Positions 53,928 to 62,996 of a stretch of 64,000 nucleotides of DNA are shown one piece after another. The translations under genes and the position numbers were made by a program. Position 1 is the stretch's first letter, and each line of letters starts with the position of its first letter. Origin of the DNA: Bacillus thuringiensis. GTDB taxonomy: Bacteria > Bacillota > Bacilli > Bacillales > Bacillaceae_G. The stretch is taken from contig NZ_JACYOF010000008.1 in the NCBI RefSeq assembly GCF_014932895.1, positions 124,001 to 188,000 on the forward strand, written 5' to 3'. The notes beneath the pieces are model-generated. The model searched no databases. It was not told where the DNA came from and saw only the letters and a program-made list of their open reading frames with translations.

Positions 53928-56816
53928 TGATAATGCGTACGCTCCATCGCCATTATCATATTTATATACATACAAGTAATACTTACCTGGTTTTGCATTA
54001 AATTTTGCTTCTATATGATTTCCATTAGCTTGACCGTAAGCTGCGTAATTTTGCATATCTGATTCATGGTGAAGTACCCACGTCATACCGATTCCATGCT
54101 CATTTAAAACAGAAATATCAAGATCTTTCGCTGCTGCCACATTAAATGTATAAACATCGGTGTGATCTCCACCAATAAGGCTACCTTTTATACTAGTATT
54201 TAGCCCAATACGATTTGCTTCCTCTGGACGATTATTTGGTTCAGATTCTGTTAAACTTCCATCTTTAATCGTAACAGTTGTCTCAATTTTACTTTCTTTA
54301 CCTTTATCATCTTTTACTCTTAACGCTACTTTATAAGTTCCTTCTCTTTCATATGCATGTACTGGATTAACTTCTGCACTTGTACTTCCATCCCCAAAGT
54401 CCCATAAATAAGAAGCAATTTTTCCGTCTTCATCGTTTGAACCATCGCTCTTAAATTGAATACCTTCCTTTACAAGCCCGTTATAAGGACCGTTTATATG
54501 AACCGTCGGAGCTTTATTTTCTCCGTCATCTTTTGCTATACCATGGAAGACTACATCATATTCAAATTGATTGGAGCTATTCACACGGTAATTGACGAAA
54601 TATGCTGTAACAGTTTTATAGCCACTCCATTCTTTTTGCGCCAATTGTTCTAAAGCTTCATTTACTCTTTTACTCATTGCTTTCCAGTCTTCTGATTCAC
54701 CTTTTGTTACATTACCTGTAAACGTGCCTTCTAATGTAAATGTATTAAAGAATTGAGATGCATGTTTTGTCATTTTTGCATCTTTCATAGACAATGTATC
54801 ACTAATTTCTTTCTTCACTTCTGTTAACGATTTCGGTGCATGTTCAGCTAAATAATCATCTGCTACTTCCGGTACATTATACTTTTCTTGATTATCAATT
54901 AGCTGCTGCATATACTCTTGATACCCTTTATTTAGCTTAGAATCTTTACTTAGACTTTCACGATATGCATCATAATTTTTCACGTCATTCGCACGAATTA
55001 AATCTTGAATTTTATCAAATGTTTCAAACTGATGCGTATATAAGTAAGACTGCAATGCGAACGAGTAGTTATAGAAATCCCAAGAACCATATTTAGCAAA
55101 TAGTGTACGCTCTGCTGTATAACGGCTTGCAGGATCAGATGATAATCCACTAATGATGCTCTTTCTCGGTACTACATTATTTGTGCGAGTAGATCCTGCG
55201 AAGAATTCTGCATTCCCTTCTTGGAACCAAGTTAATCTTTCATTTTGATACATATCTCCTCTTCCAAATAAACCGGGAACTTCATATCTCCCTTGAAGAT
55301 AATGAGTAAACTCATGACGGAATAACTCTTCTAAACTATAAATACTTTGCTCTGGCGTACGCTCATATGTAAAGAATGTACCTGTCTCTTCAATATAAAT
55401 TCCACCGTTGTTTGTTTCATATCCATACAATTGTCTATTTAACTGATATTCATCTGGAGTGTTATAGATTACTATCGTTAATACGTCGTCTGCATTACCT
55501 TGTTCTAAAGCTTTGTCATTTCCGATTACACGGTGATATTGCGCTTTTACTTCCTTCGCAGCCCAATATAATCTCTTAATTTTTTCTTCTGACACTTTAT
55601 CCCCAGTTTTAAACACAATAGATCCATCGTCGAATGTGTACGTTTTTGGTAAGTATTGCTCTTTTCCTTCTTTACGTATCTTCTCTAAATCTACCGTATT
55701 TCCGCTATAATCTTTCCCGTTATAATTTGTTGTAATTTGTTCTACCGCAACAAAATACGGTTCACTTAAGCGTGGATACATATGCATTGCTTGTGTAACA
55801 ACTTCTAATCCTTTATTTGGATTGCTATGAAACTTCCCTAAACGACTTGCAAAATAAATTCCATTATTAACGAGCCACTTATTTTCTGGCGTTACTTCAT
55901 TTAGAAGAGCAATACGATTTATTTCATTAATAAACCCATCTACTTTTCCATACCACATCGTTTCATTCGCTTCTTTACGAGCCTCAATTAAGTAAGACTG
56001 TATATCATAGTCAATCCCTTGCATAATATCGTATATAGCTTGCCCCTTCATTCGATCATTTACATACGTAGTAAAATTATCATTGTATTGCTTTAAAATA
56101 TTCGATGCGTATTGAACTGTTTCAACATCACTTGATGCATTACTAATTAATTTTCCGTATGCAGATACGACTGTATCTTGTTCATCTGTACCAAGCTTAA
56201 AGTTTGGATTTTTTGCGATTGCTTTTAAAGCGGGTAAACATTTATCCTGGAAGCTTCTTTCATTTAATTCACTTAATTCGTTATGATAAAATGCCAGATA
56301 AAAAGCTGAACGTAACACCTCAGTAAACGTTTGAATTCCTTTTGAATCATCTTTCGTAAATGAATTCCCTCTATGAGCTAATTCATCTATAATGACTTGC
56401 ATTTTTCCTTTATCTTTATAAAAAGCTTTTGCGTCTTCATTGAACTGAAATAAGTCTGTAATTTGATGCCACTTAATACTGCCTAACGTTTCAACTAATT
56501 CTTGATCATTCATTTTGTTTAAATCAGCCATTGAATAGCTTTCTTTAACTTGCTTTACTACCGAGTTCTTCATAATAGATGCTGGTCGCTGTGAAAAATC
56601 TCCTACTTTTAAACGCTCTTGAAACGATAATGTTTCCTCGGCTTTAGAAGCATGTCCAACCTCATCTACTGGCTTTTCAATTCCAACCGGTTTGGTTTTC
56701 AAAACGTTATACGGTACCTTTTCTTCTGCTGACACATTCGTTTGAATTGCTCCTAACGATAGAGCCATTGTACTAATACTAAGTATCACTTTATTGAACT
56801 TCGATTTCTTGTTCAT
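53919..56816 (-). CDS. colA: Microbial collagenase, M9 family
   Basis: This 965-residue secreted zinc enzyme degrades collagen. It has a signal peptide (1-30), an activator domain of helical repeats (about 85-390), and a peptidase domain with HEFTH at 501-505 and the third ligand in WFQEGNAEFFAGS. One PKD domain (about 765-850, with YLWDFGDGSTSAEVNPVHAYEREGTYKV) and one collagen-binding PPC domain (about 857-965) follow. A near-perfect PlcR box lies upstream. The last codons AAG TGA lie in the bcr1 repeat, so its insertion supplied the stop. Confidence 0.93.
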   Translation of the reverse strand: MNKKSKFNKVILSISTMALSLGAIQTNVSAEEKVPYNVLKTKPVGIEKPVDEVGHASKAEETLSFQERLKVGDFSQRPASIMKNSVVKQVKESYSMADLNKMNDQELVETLGSIKWHQITDLFQFNEDAKAFYKDKGKMQVIIDELAHRGNSFTKDDSKGIQTFTEVLRSAFYLAFYHNELSELNERSFQDKCLPALKAIAKNPNFKLGTDEQDTVVSAYGKLISNASSDVETVQYASNILKQYNDNFTTYVNDRMKGQAIYDIMQGIDYDIQSYLIEARKEANETMWYGKVDGFINEINRIALLNEVTPENKWLVNNGIYFASRLGKFHSNPNKGLEVVTQAMHMYPRLSEPYFVAVEQITTNYNGKDYSGNTVDLEKIRKEGKEQYLPKTYTFDDGSIVFKTGDKVSEEKIKRLYWAAKEVKAQYHRVIGNDKALEQGNADDVLTIVIYNTPDEYQLNRQLYGYETNNGGIYIEETGTFFTYERTPEQSIYSLEELFRHEFTHYLQGRYEVPGLFGRGDMYQNERLTWFQEGNAEFFAGSTRTNNVVPRKSIISGLSSDPASRYTAERTLFAKYGSWDFYNYSFALQSYLYTHQFETFDKIQDLIRANDVKNYDAYRESLSKDSKLNKGYQEYMQQLIDNQEKYNVPEVADDYLAEHAPKSLTEVKKEISDTLSMKDAKMTKHASQFFNTFTLEGTFTGNVTKGESEDWKAMSKRVNEALEQLAQKEWSGYKTVTAYFVNYRVNSSNQFEYDVVFHGIAKDDGENKAPTVHINGPYNGLVKEGIQFKSDGSNDEDGKIASYLWDFGDGSTSAEVNPVHAYEREGTYKVALRVKDDKGKESKIETTVTIKDGSLTESEPNNRPEEANRIGLNTSIKGSLIGGDHTDVYTFNVAAAKDLDISVLNEHGIGMTWVLHHESDMQNYAAYGQANGNHIEAKFNAKPGKYYLYVYKYDNGDGAYALSVK

Positions 56817-56882
56817 ATCATTGCCCCCTATTTAAATATTCCATTCAAGAATTTAACATAAAATCTAGATACAACAATATAA

Positions 56883-56898
56883 AATGCAATATTTCATA
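56883..56898. promoter_or_regulatory. PlcR-box-like palindrome upstream of colA
   Basis: AATGCAATATTTCATA differs from the PlcR consensus TATGNANNNNTNCATA only at the first base. PlcR controls secreted virulence enzymes in the B. cereus group. Confidence 0.6.
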
Positions 56899-56976
56899 TT
56901 ATTTCTTCCTACATTTTGTACATATCGTGAACAAAGTTACCTTTATCTCCCTAAAATAATCTGCGCTTTTTATATA

Positions 56977-57100
56977 ATAAAGTGAAACTTTAATCAGTTC
57001 ACACTAATCGGGCGTTTACGGGCAGTTGATCTCCCACCTAACTTCTTTGCCCCAGCCGAATTTTTAGGTGGAGCCTTACTGCCCGTTAATGCGGGATAAA
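56977..57100 (+). repeat. bcr1-type dispersed repeat, copy 5 (internally deleted)
   Basis: It begins ATAAAGTGAAACTTTAATCAG and ends GCGGGATAAA with both ATAAA flanks, but is only 124 bases. The G-run hairpin and part of the next stem are missing. It separates the divergent colA and BCCT genes, ending 11 bases before the BCCT promoter. Confidence 0.82.
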
Positions 57101-57111
57101 AAGAGAATTTT

Positions 57112-57140
57112 TTGACAACTAAACCTTTAATTGTTATGAT
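57112..57140 (+). promoter_or_regulatory. Sigma-A promoter of the BCCT transporter
   Basis: TTGACA and TATGAT with a 17-base spacer, about 40 bases before the start codon. Confidence 0.75.
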
Positions 57141-57180
57141 TAATATAATTGTTAACTTTATTAAATAAGGGTGGGATTCT

Positions 57181-58731
57181 ATGATAAAAAAAGAAAACAG
57201 TGTATTTTATATCTCCATCTTGCTAACAACATTATTCATCATATGGGGAATTACCCCGGCAAGTTGGATACAAGGCTATGATTTACAAAGCGTTACATCT
57301 TCTTTAAACTCATTTATCCTCAGTAAATTTGGATGGTTTTACTCTCTACTTATGACCACAATGATTATTTTGGCTACTTATTTAGCATTTTCTAAGTACG
57401 GTTCTATTCGTCTTGGTAAAGATGGGGAAAAACCAAAATATAGTTATCCATCTTGGCTATCCATGTTGTTTGGGGCAGGAATGGGAATTGGGCTCCTCTT
57501 TTACGGAATCGCTGAACCGATTTCACATTTTACAGATCCCTTAACAGGAAAAGCAGGTACAGAAGAAAGCGCCAAACTCGCTATGCAATATTCATTTTTC
57601 CACTGGGGACTCTTTCCGTGGTCACTATACGCAATGGTTGCTTTAACAATTGCATATTTCACATTCCGCAAACAAAAAGGTAGCACAATTGGGGCTACAG
57701 TTACTCCATTATTTAATCGATCGAAAAATTCTCCTATCGGAAAAACAGTAGATATTTTAGCTGTTTTAGCCACCGTATTCGGCATTGTACCATCAGTTGG
57801 GATTGGTGCCCAACAAATTGCCGGAGGATTAAGCTATTTATTCCCTTCTATTCATAACACTTTACTTACGCAGCTCGTGCTTATTGCCATCTTTGCTGTT
57901 TTATATTTAACAAGTGCACAAACCGGCTTAGATCGTGGGATTAAATATTTGAGTAACTTGAATTTCTCTCTTGCAGGTATTTTACTCGTCTCTTTTTTAC
58001 TTTTAGGACCAACTGTATTTATTATGAAATATTTCACCTCTACACTCGGTTCTTATATTGGGGCCTTACCTAGTATGGGGCTAAATTTAGGAGCATTTAA
58101 CGAAAAATCTTCCGCTTGGATTGAAAACTGGACTATTTTTTATTGGGGTTGGTGGATCTCTTGGTCTCCGTTCGTTGGTACATTCATCGCCCGTATTTCT
58201 AAAGGGCGCACGATAAAAGAATTTATTTTTGGAGTTGTATTAGTACCAACGCTCATCTGTACATTTTGGTTTGCAGTATTTGGGGGTACGGCTATCCATA
58301 TGGAAATGTTCCAATCACTTGGAATAGCTGATGAAATTGCAAAAAATGGTACAGAGATTGGATTATTTGCTGTTATTTCACACTTACCATTCTCTACATT
58401 TTTAACAATTATCGGGTTAGTTTTAGTAGCCACATTTTTCGTTACTTCCGCCGACTCAGCAACATTTGTTGTATCAATGCAAACGAGTAACGGAAGCTTA
58501 TCACCAAAAAATAGTTTAAAACTTATATGGGGATTAACAATCGCAATAATTGCAGCTATTTTATTACAAGCGGGTGGATTAAATGCACTGCAAATCGCAG
58601 CTATAATTGCTGCACTACCGTTTTCTATTGTAGTCGTTCTTATGGTTACTTCGTTATTTAAAGAATTGCGAAAAGAGGTTGTTAATTCGCAAACAAAAGA
58701 AGTACAACAAAAGATTAAAAAAATTATGTAA
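57181..58731 (+). CDS. BCCT-family glycine betaine/choline transporter (OpuD-like)
   Basis: This 516-residue transporter has 12 helices. MLFGAGMGIGLLFYGIAEPISHF and FYWGWWISWSPFVGTFIARISKGRT are BCCT signatures, and the tryptophan-rich helix binds the trimethylammonium group. It imports glycine betaine or a related osmolyte with Na+. Symbol opuD is plausible, but the B. cereus group has several paralogs, so none is assigned. A terminator follows directly. Confidence 0.9.
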   Translation: MIKKENSVFYISILLTTLFIIWGITPASWIQGYDLQSVTSSLNSFILSKFGWFYSLLMTTMIILATYLAFSKYGSIRLGKDGEKPKYSYPSWLSMLFGAGMGIGLLFYGIAEPISHFTDPLTGKAGTEESAKLAMQYSFFHWGLFPWSLYAMVALTIAYFTFRKQKGSTIGATVTPLFNRSKNSPIGKTVDILAVLATVFGIVPSVGIGAQQIAGGLSYLFPSIHNTLLTQLVLIAIFAVLYLTSAQTGLDRGIKYLSNLNFSLAGILLVSFLLLGPTVFIMKYFTSTLGSYIGALPSMGLNLGAFNEKSSAWIENWTIFYWGWWISWSPFVGTFIARISKGRTIKEFIFGVVLVPTLICTFWFAVFGGTAIHMEMFQSLGIADEIAKNGTEIGLFAVISHLPFSTFLTIIGLVLVATFFVTSADSATFVVSMQTSNGSLSPKNSLKLIWGLTIAIIAAILLQAGGLNALQIAAIIAALPFSIVVVLMVTSLFKELRKEVVNSQTKEVQQKIKKIM

Positions 58732-58736
58732 CAATT

Positions 58737-58766
58737 AGCACCTCTTCTTTTAGGAGAGGTGCTTTT
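58737..58766 (+). terminator. Terminator of the BCCT gene
   Basis: AGCACCTCT and AGAGGTGCT form a 9-bp stem followed by TTTTA. Confidence 0.85.
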
Positions 58767-59052
58767 ATACATTCTTCTAATTTATTTTTCTAAAACAAAT
58801 AAAACCGATTTATCTTATAAGGGTTATATATTATTACAAAGGAAATACATCGAATTTTTTTACATTTTTTAACTTTATATTAATCTTTTTCTCTTCATAT
58901 CCAAATAAAAAGAGGTTGTACATGCGGAAATAGGCATTGATTTAAAGTACAAAAATGAAATAAAAGTGAAGTATTGAAGCACGCTGAACAATTATTATTA
59001 AAAAGACATTATCATAAGCGAATTTCAAATTGAAACACTATAATAACGCTAA
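58767..59052. other. Intergenic region between converging BCCT and yhbH genes
   Basis: AT-rich, no supported gene. A half cre-like sequence (AACGCTAACA at 59044-59053) is at the end but is 3' of both neighbours, so probably chance. Confidence 0.4.
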
Positions 59053-59081
59053 CAAAAAAATAACCCCTTTTTTAAAGGGGA
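59053..59081 (-). terminator. Terminator of yhbH
   Basis: CCCCTTT-TTT-AAAGGGG forms a short stem followed on the minus strand by TTATTTTTTT. Confidence 0.75.
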
Positions 59082-60257
59082 TTACGCCATTTTCTCACCT
59101 GATTCATTTTTAAAAAAGCTTTTCATAGCATGGAATACATCTGCTTTTTGCTTTAAAATATAATATTTAAAGTTTTCATCTTTAATATTTTTATATGCCG
59201 ACATAAGCGTACTATGGCGATTATACTGATTCACTTCCCCATATCCAAACATATTACACTTCTTCATCAGCTCTTCAACAAGCTTTACACATCTAGCATT
59301 ATCTGACGTTAAATTATCACCGTCTGAAAAATGGAATGGATAAATATTATAGCGGTCTGGTGAATACTTATTATCGATAAGCTCTAATGCTTTTTTGTAT
59401 ACGGAAGAACATATTGTTCCGCCACTTTCTCCTTTTGAGAAAAATTCTTCTTCTGTAACAACTTTCGCTTCTGTATGGTGAGCAATAAATTCAATATCAA
59501 CTGTTTCATACTTTGTACGTAAAAATCTTGTCATCCAGAAAAAGAAACTACGTGCCATATACTTCTCCCATATTCCCATTGATCCACTCGTATCCATCAT
59601 CGCTAATACAACAGCTTTTGAGTCTGGCTTTAATACTTCATTCCAAGTACGGAACTTTAAATCTTCTTGGTGAATGGGGTGGAAAGATGCTTTACCACGC
59701 ATCGCATTTCGTTTATATGCGGATATCATCGTGCGCTTCTTATCGATATTTCCCCACAACCCTGTTTTTCTAATGTCATTAAATTCAATATGTTCAATCC
59801 GATTTTCATCCATTTCTTTTCTCTTTAAATTAGGCAACTCTAATTCTTTGAAAAACGCTTGCTCCAATTCTAAAATAGAGACTTCAGCCTCGTAGTAATC
59901 TTCTCCTGCCGCATCTCCTGCACCTTGACCTTTTCCAGGGCCTTTTTGCTTTTGACCACCTGATCCATCTCTCGCAACGACATCACCAACTTTGCTATCA
60001 CCATTTCCTTGCCCAACGTGTTTGTTTTTATCATAATTGTACCTAATCTTATATTCATCTAAAGAACGAATTGGTATTTTTACAACATCCTTGCCATTAG
60101 ACATAACTATACTTTCTTCTGTTACAAGGTCTGGTAAATTATTTTTAATTGCCTCTTGCACTTTTTCTTGATGGCGTTGTTGGTCGTCATATCCTTTGCG
60201 ATGGAGGGACCAGTTTTCCTGTGAAACCGTATAATTTGGTTGATTTTCTTCGCTCAT
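59082..60257 (-). CDS. yhbH: Sporulation protein YhbH (DUF444, vWA-like)
   Basis: This 391-residue cytoplasmic protein has a charged N-terminus and a glycine-rich linker ([23 protein letters not shown] near 95-118 in part). A C-terminal von Willebrand A-like domain carries the metal site DTSGSMG and [16 protein letters not shown]. It is expressed early in sporulation in B. subtilis and travels with prkA. It lies 450 bases downstream of prkA in the same direction, with its own probable promoter. The molecular role is unknown; vWA proteins often serve AAA+ partners such as PrkA. Confidence 0.9.
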   Translation of the reverse strand: MSEENQPNYTVSQENWSLHRKGYDDQQRHQEKVQEAIKNNLPDLVTEESIVMSNGKDVVKIPIRSLDEYKIRYNYDKNKHVGQGNGDSKVGDVVARDGSGGQKQKGPGKGQGAGDAAGEDYYEAEVSILELEQAFFKELELPNLKRKEMDENRIEHIEFNDIRKTGLWGNIDKKRTMISAYKRNAMRGKASFHPIHQEDLKFRTWNEVLKPDSKAVVLAMMDTSGSMGIWEKYMARSFFFWMTRFLRTKYETVDIEFIAHHTEAKVVTEEEFFSKGESGGTICSSVYKKALELIDNKYSPDRYNIYPFHFSDGDNLTSDNARCVKLVEELMKKCNMFGYGEVNQYNRHSTLMSAYKNIKDENFKYYILKQKADVFHAMKSFFKNESGEKMA

Positions 60258-60470
60258 TCCTTTCCCTCCTTACTGTAATTGTCTTCCCTTATGAACAGTA
60301 AGCTGCAAATTTTTCTTTATGATATGCACCACTAGTATAGGGCAACAGTAACTGTTCATTGAAATTTATCCCTTAAACATATCAATTGTTTATCCAAAAA
60401 CTCCGTGCATCCTAAACAAAATTTTCCTCATTACATAATAGAAATAACATTTAACCGTCGATAAGAAAGA
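60258..60470. other. Upstream region of yhbH
   Basis: No supported gene. It would be the long untranslated leader if yhbH is transcribed from the promoter at 60626-60653. Confidence 0.35.
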
Positions 60471-60532
60471 AACACAATGCATTGTTGCACACATTTTCAC
60501 TTTGCAACATATTGTATTGTGTTGGCTTTTTT
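60471..60532. terminator. Long orphan hairpin with U-tract in the yhbH leader
   Basis: AACACAAT plus TGTTGCA pair with TGCAACA and ATTGTGTT, giving two stacked stems, followed by GGCTTTTTT on the plus strand and TTTCTTTCTT on the minus strand. There is no gene it obviously ends. It may terminate a small RNA or attenuate yhbH. Confidence 0.5.
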
Positions 60533-60625
60533 CGTATGAATGGTTGGTTACTCTATCATATGCATATTGTAAAAATAATTGACAATAAATTCATGGAATT
60601 GCATCTTAATTTATTATATTTGGAC

Positions 60626-60653
60626 AAGGTATGACACTTTATACACATATGAA
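60626..60653 (-). promoter_or_regulatory. Possible sigma-E promoter of yhbH
   Basis: On the minus strand TTCATAT and CATACCTT are separated by 13 bases. The same -10-like CATACCTT occurs upstream of prkA. yhbH is sigma-E dependent in B. subtilis. Confidence 0.35.
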
Positions 60654-60661
60654 CGGATAAT

Positions 60662-60698
60662 AAAACGCTGTCCCGCAAAATACAAGAGACAGCGTTTT
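60662..60698 (-). terminator. Terminator of prkA
   Basis: AAAACGCTGTC and GACAGCGTTTT form an 11-bp stem with a 15-base loop 10 bases after the stop. Confidence 0.8.
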
Positions 60699-60707
60699 GT
60701 TATCAAA

Positions 60708-62603
60708 CTATCGATTTAGCAGGCTACCTACATAGCGTAATAATTCATTTGCTGAAGAAGAATTATAGCCATGCTCATCAATTAAACGTGCAACAACATC
60801 GTTGATTTTCTTAAGCTGATTTTCGTCTGGTGTTTTCGTTGATGTTGTGATTTTCACGACATCTTTTAAATCAGCAAATAGCTTCTTCTGAATCGCTTCA
60901 CGCAGACGTTCATGCGAGTTATAATCGAAACGTTTTCCTTTGCGTGCATAAGCAGAAATACGAATTAAAATTTCTTCACGGAATGCTTTTTTAGCATTTT
61001 CTGAAATTCCAATTTGCTCCTCAATTGAACGCATAAGTTTTTCATCTGGGCTCATTTCTTCGCCCGTTAACGGATCACGTAATTTCGATTTATTGCAGTA
61101 TGCTTCAACGTTATCTAAGTAATTATCCATAAGCGTCTTCGCTGATTCTTCATACGAATACACGAAGGCTTTTTGTACTTCTTTCTTAGCAATTTCATCA
61201 TATTCTTTTCTCGCCAATGAAATGAAGTTCATATATCGCTCACGGTCTTCATTACTAATCGATGGATGCTGATCCAACCCATCTTTTAAAGATCTAAGTA
61301 CATCTAACGCGTTAATAGATGGTACCTCTTTTCGAATAATTGTAGAAGAAATTCTGTTAATGACATAACGAGGATCAATACCCTTCATACCTTCATCTTG
61401 ATATTCGCGTTGCAATTCTTCTACATCAATTGCATTATAGCCTTCAACCATTTCCCCATCATATAAACGCATCTTTTTAATTAAATCAATATCTGGTCGC
61501 TTCGGATCTTTAAGACGGGTTAAAATAGTAAACATTGCTGCAACGCGAAGTGTATGCGGTGCAATATGAACATTTGACACATCACTTTCACGAATCATTT
61601 TTTCATAAATATGTTCTTCTTCACTTACTCGTAAATTATATGGAACCGGCATTACAATAATCCTTGAATGCAATGCTTCATTTTTCTTATTTGCTATGAA
61701 CGAGCGATACTCTGTTTCGTTCGTATGCGCTACGATTAATTCATCTGCTGAAATAAGCGCAAATCTACCCGCTTTGAAATTCCCTTCTTGCGTAAGCGAT
61801 AATAAGTGCCATAAAAACTTCTCATCGCATTTTAACATCTCTTGGAACTCCATCATTCCTCGGTTCGCTTTATTTAATTCTCCATCAAATCGATACGCAC
61901 GAGGATCTGATTCTGAACCATATTCCGCAATAGTCGAAAAGTCCAGACTACCTGTTAAATCTGCAATATCCTGTGATTTTGGATCAGAAGGACTAAATGT
62001 ACCAATACCTGTTCGGCGATCTTCAGAGAAAAAAATACGTTCTACAACTACATCTTCAATTCTTCCACCATATTCTTGCTCCAGACGCATAACATTTAAT
62101 GGTGATAAATTCCCTTCAATTCTAACCCCATACTCATCAAAGAAATCATCTCGTAAATGATGAGGAATTAAATGCAGTGGATCTTCATGCATTGGGCAGC
62201 CTTTAATCGCAAAAATAGCTCCGCGATCTGTTCGTGAATATGTTTCTAAACCTCGTTTCAACATCGTAACTAATGTTGATTTCCCTCCACTAACAGGACC
62301 CATTAATAATAAAATACGTTTTCTAACATCTAATCTTTTTGCAGATGGATGAAAATATTCTTCTACAAGGCGTTCTAAAGCATCCTCTAATCCAAATAGC
62401 TGATTACTAAAGAAGTTATACTTTCTTCTACCATCAACTTCTTCAATCCCAGCATCTTTTATCATATTGTAAATGCGAGAGTGTGCTGTTTGAGCCACCC
62501 ATGGTCTTTCTTTCACAAGCTCCAAATACTCCGCAAACGTACCTTCCCATTGTAAACGTTCTTCTGCTTCTCGATGCTGTTCAATTTTCTTTAGAATATC
62601 CAT
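60708..62603 (-). CDS. prkA: PrkA serine protein kinase / AAA+ protein
   Basis: This 631-residue cytoplasmic protein has an AAA+ ATPase region with the P-loop GPVSGGKST (102-110) and a C-terminal PrkA domain with RDPLTGEEMSPDEKLMRSIEEQIGI. It takes part in sporulation control in Bacillus; kinase or protease activity has been proposed. Length is standard. The start has GGGGGAGGAG upstream. It is expected to be in the sigma-E regulon, and the promoter region fits weakly. Confidence 0.93.
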   Translation of the reverse strand: MDILKKIEQHREAEERLQWEGTFAEYLELVKERPWVAQTAHSRIYNMIKDAGIEEVDGRRKYNFFSNQLFGLEDALERLVEEYFHPSAKRLDVRKRILLLMGPVSGGKSTLVTMLKRGLETYSRTDRGAIFAIKGCPMHEDPLHLIPHHLRDDFFDEYGVRIEGNLSPLNVMRLEQEYGGRIEDVVVERIFFSEDRRTGIGTFSPSDPKSQDIADLTGSLDFSTIAEYGSESDPRAYRFDGELNKANRGMMEFQEMLKCDEKFLWHLLSLTQEGNFKAGRFALISADELIVAHTNETEYRSFIANKKNEALHSRIIVMPVPYNLRVSEEEHIYEKMIRESDVSNVHIAPHTLRVAAMFTILTRLKDPKRPDIDLIKKMRLYDGEMVEGYNAIDVEELQREYQDEGMKGIDPRYVINRISSTIIRKEVPSINALDVLRSLKDGLDQHPSISNEDRERYMNFISLARKEYDEIAKKEVQKAFVYSYEESAKTLMDNYLDNVEAYCNKSKLRDPLTGEEMSPDEKLMRSIEEQIGISENAKKAFREEILIRISAYARKGKRFDYNSHERLREAIQKKLFADLKDVVKITTSTKTPDENQLKKINDVVARLIDEHGYNSSSANELLRYVGSLLNR

Positions 62604-62646
62604 TATAGCTCCTCCCCCATCTCCTTGTTCAATCGGATTATTATAA

Positions 62647-62674
62647 AAGGTATGCCAGGATGTCCTTAAACATT
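62647..62674 (-). promoter_or_regulatory. Possible sigma-E promoter of prkA
   Basis: On the minus strand AATGTTT and CATACCTT are separated by 13 bases, about 44 bases before the start codon. Confidence 0.45.
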
Positions 62675-62868
62675 CTTTAAATCAAAACGAAATATATAAT
62701 AGCGCTATAAAATTCTCTCCAAAACAGAAAGAAAATTCTGTATAATATAGGTATTAAAGTTTTTACACCGCTATTCATTATAAATAAATTCTTTTCTTCT
62801 AAGAACCTTACATACATTTCGATTCATAAATAGAATTCGTAAACCGAAAAAGTAGGGGGAATATTAAT

Positions 62869-62964
62869 ATGAAATTATTATTAATTTTAGGTGTATCACT
62901 CACATTTCTTACAGCTATTTTCACATCTGGTTACAACGATAAACCAGGTACACAAAAAAAGTGA
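62869..62964 (+). CDS. 31-residue exported peptide or small membrane protein
   Basis: ATG with GGGGGAA eight bases upstream opens MKLLLILGVSLTFLTAIFTSG followed by YNDKPGTQKK. A short positively charged head, a hydrophobic core and a small-residue region resemble a signal peptide with a 10-residue polar tail. A strong terminator follows. Not a known Phr by context, since no Rap gene is adjacent. It could be a secreted signal peptide or a single-span protein. Confidence 0.55.
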   Translation: MKLLLILGVSLTFLTAIFTSGYNDKPGTQKK

Positions 62965-62991
62965 TGTGCTTTTTAGCACATCACTTTTTTT
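62954..62991. terminator. Bidirectional terminator (31-residue gene / EAL gene)
   Basis: AAAAAAAGTGATGTGCT and AGCACATCACTTTTTTT form a 17-bp perfect stem between converging genes. Confidence 0.9.
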
Positions 62992-62996
62992 AGACC

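Noticed and set aside
58140-58772. 210-codon frame opposite the BCCT gene
   Set aside because: Antisense to transmembrane helices, composition typical of a reverse-strand shadow.
59040-59055. cre-like sequence near AACGCTAACA
   Set aside because: Only the right half fits, and it lies downstream of both neighbouring genes, not in a promoter.
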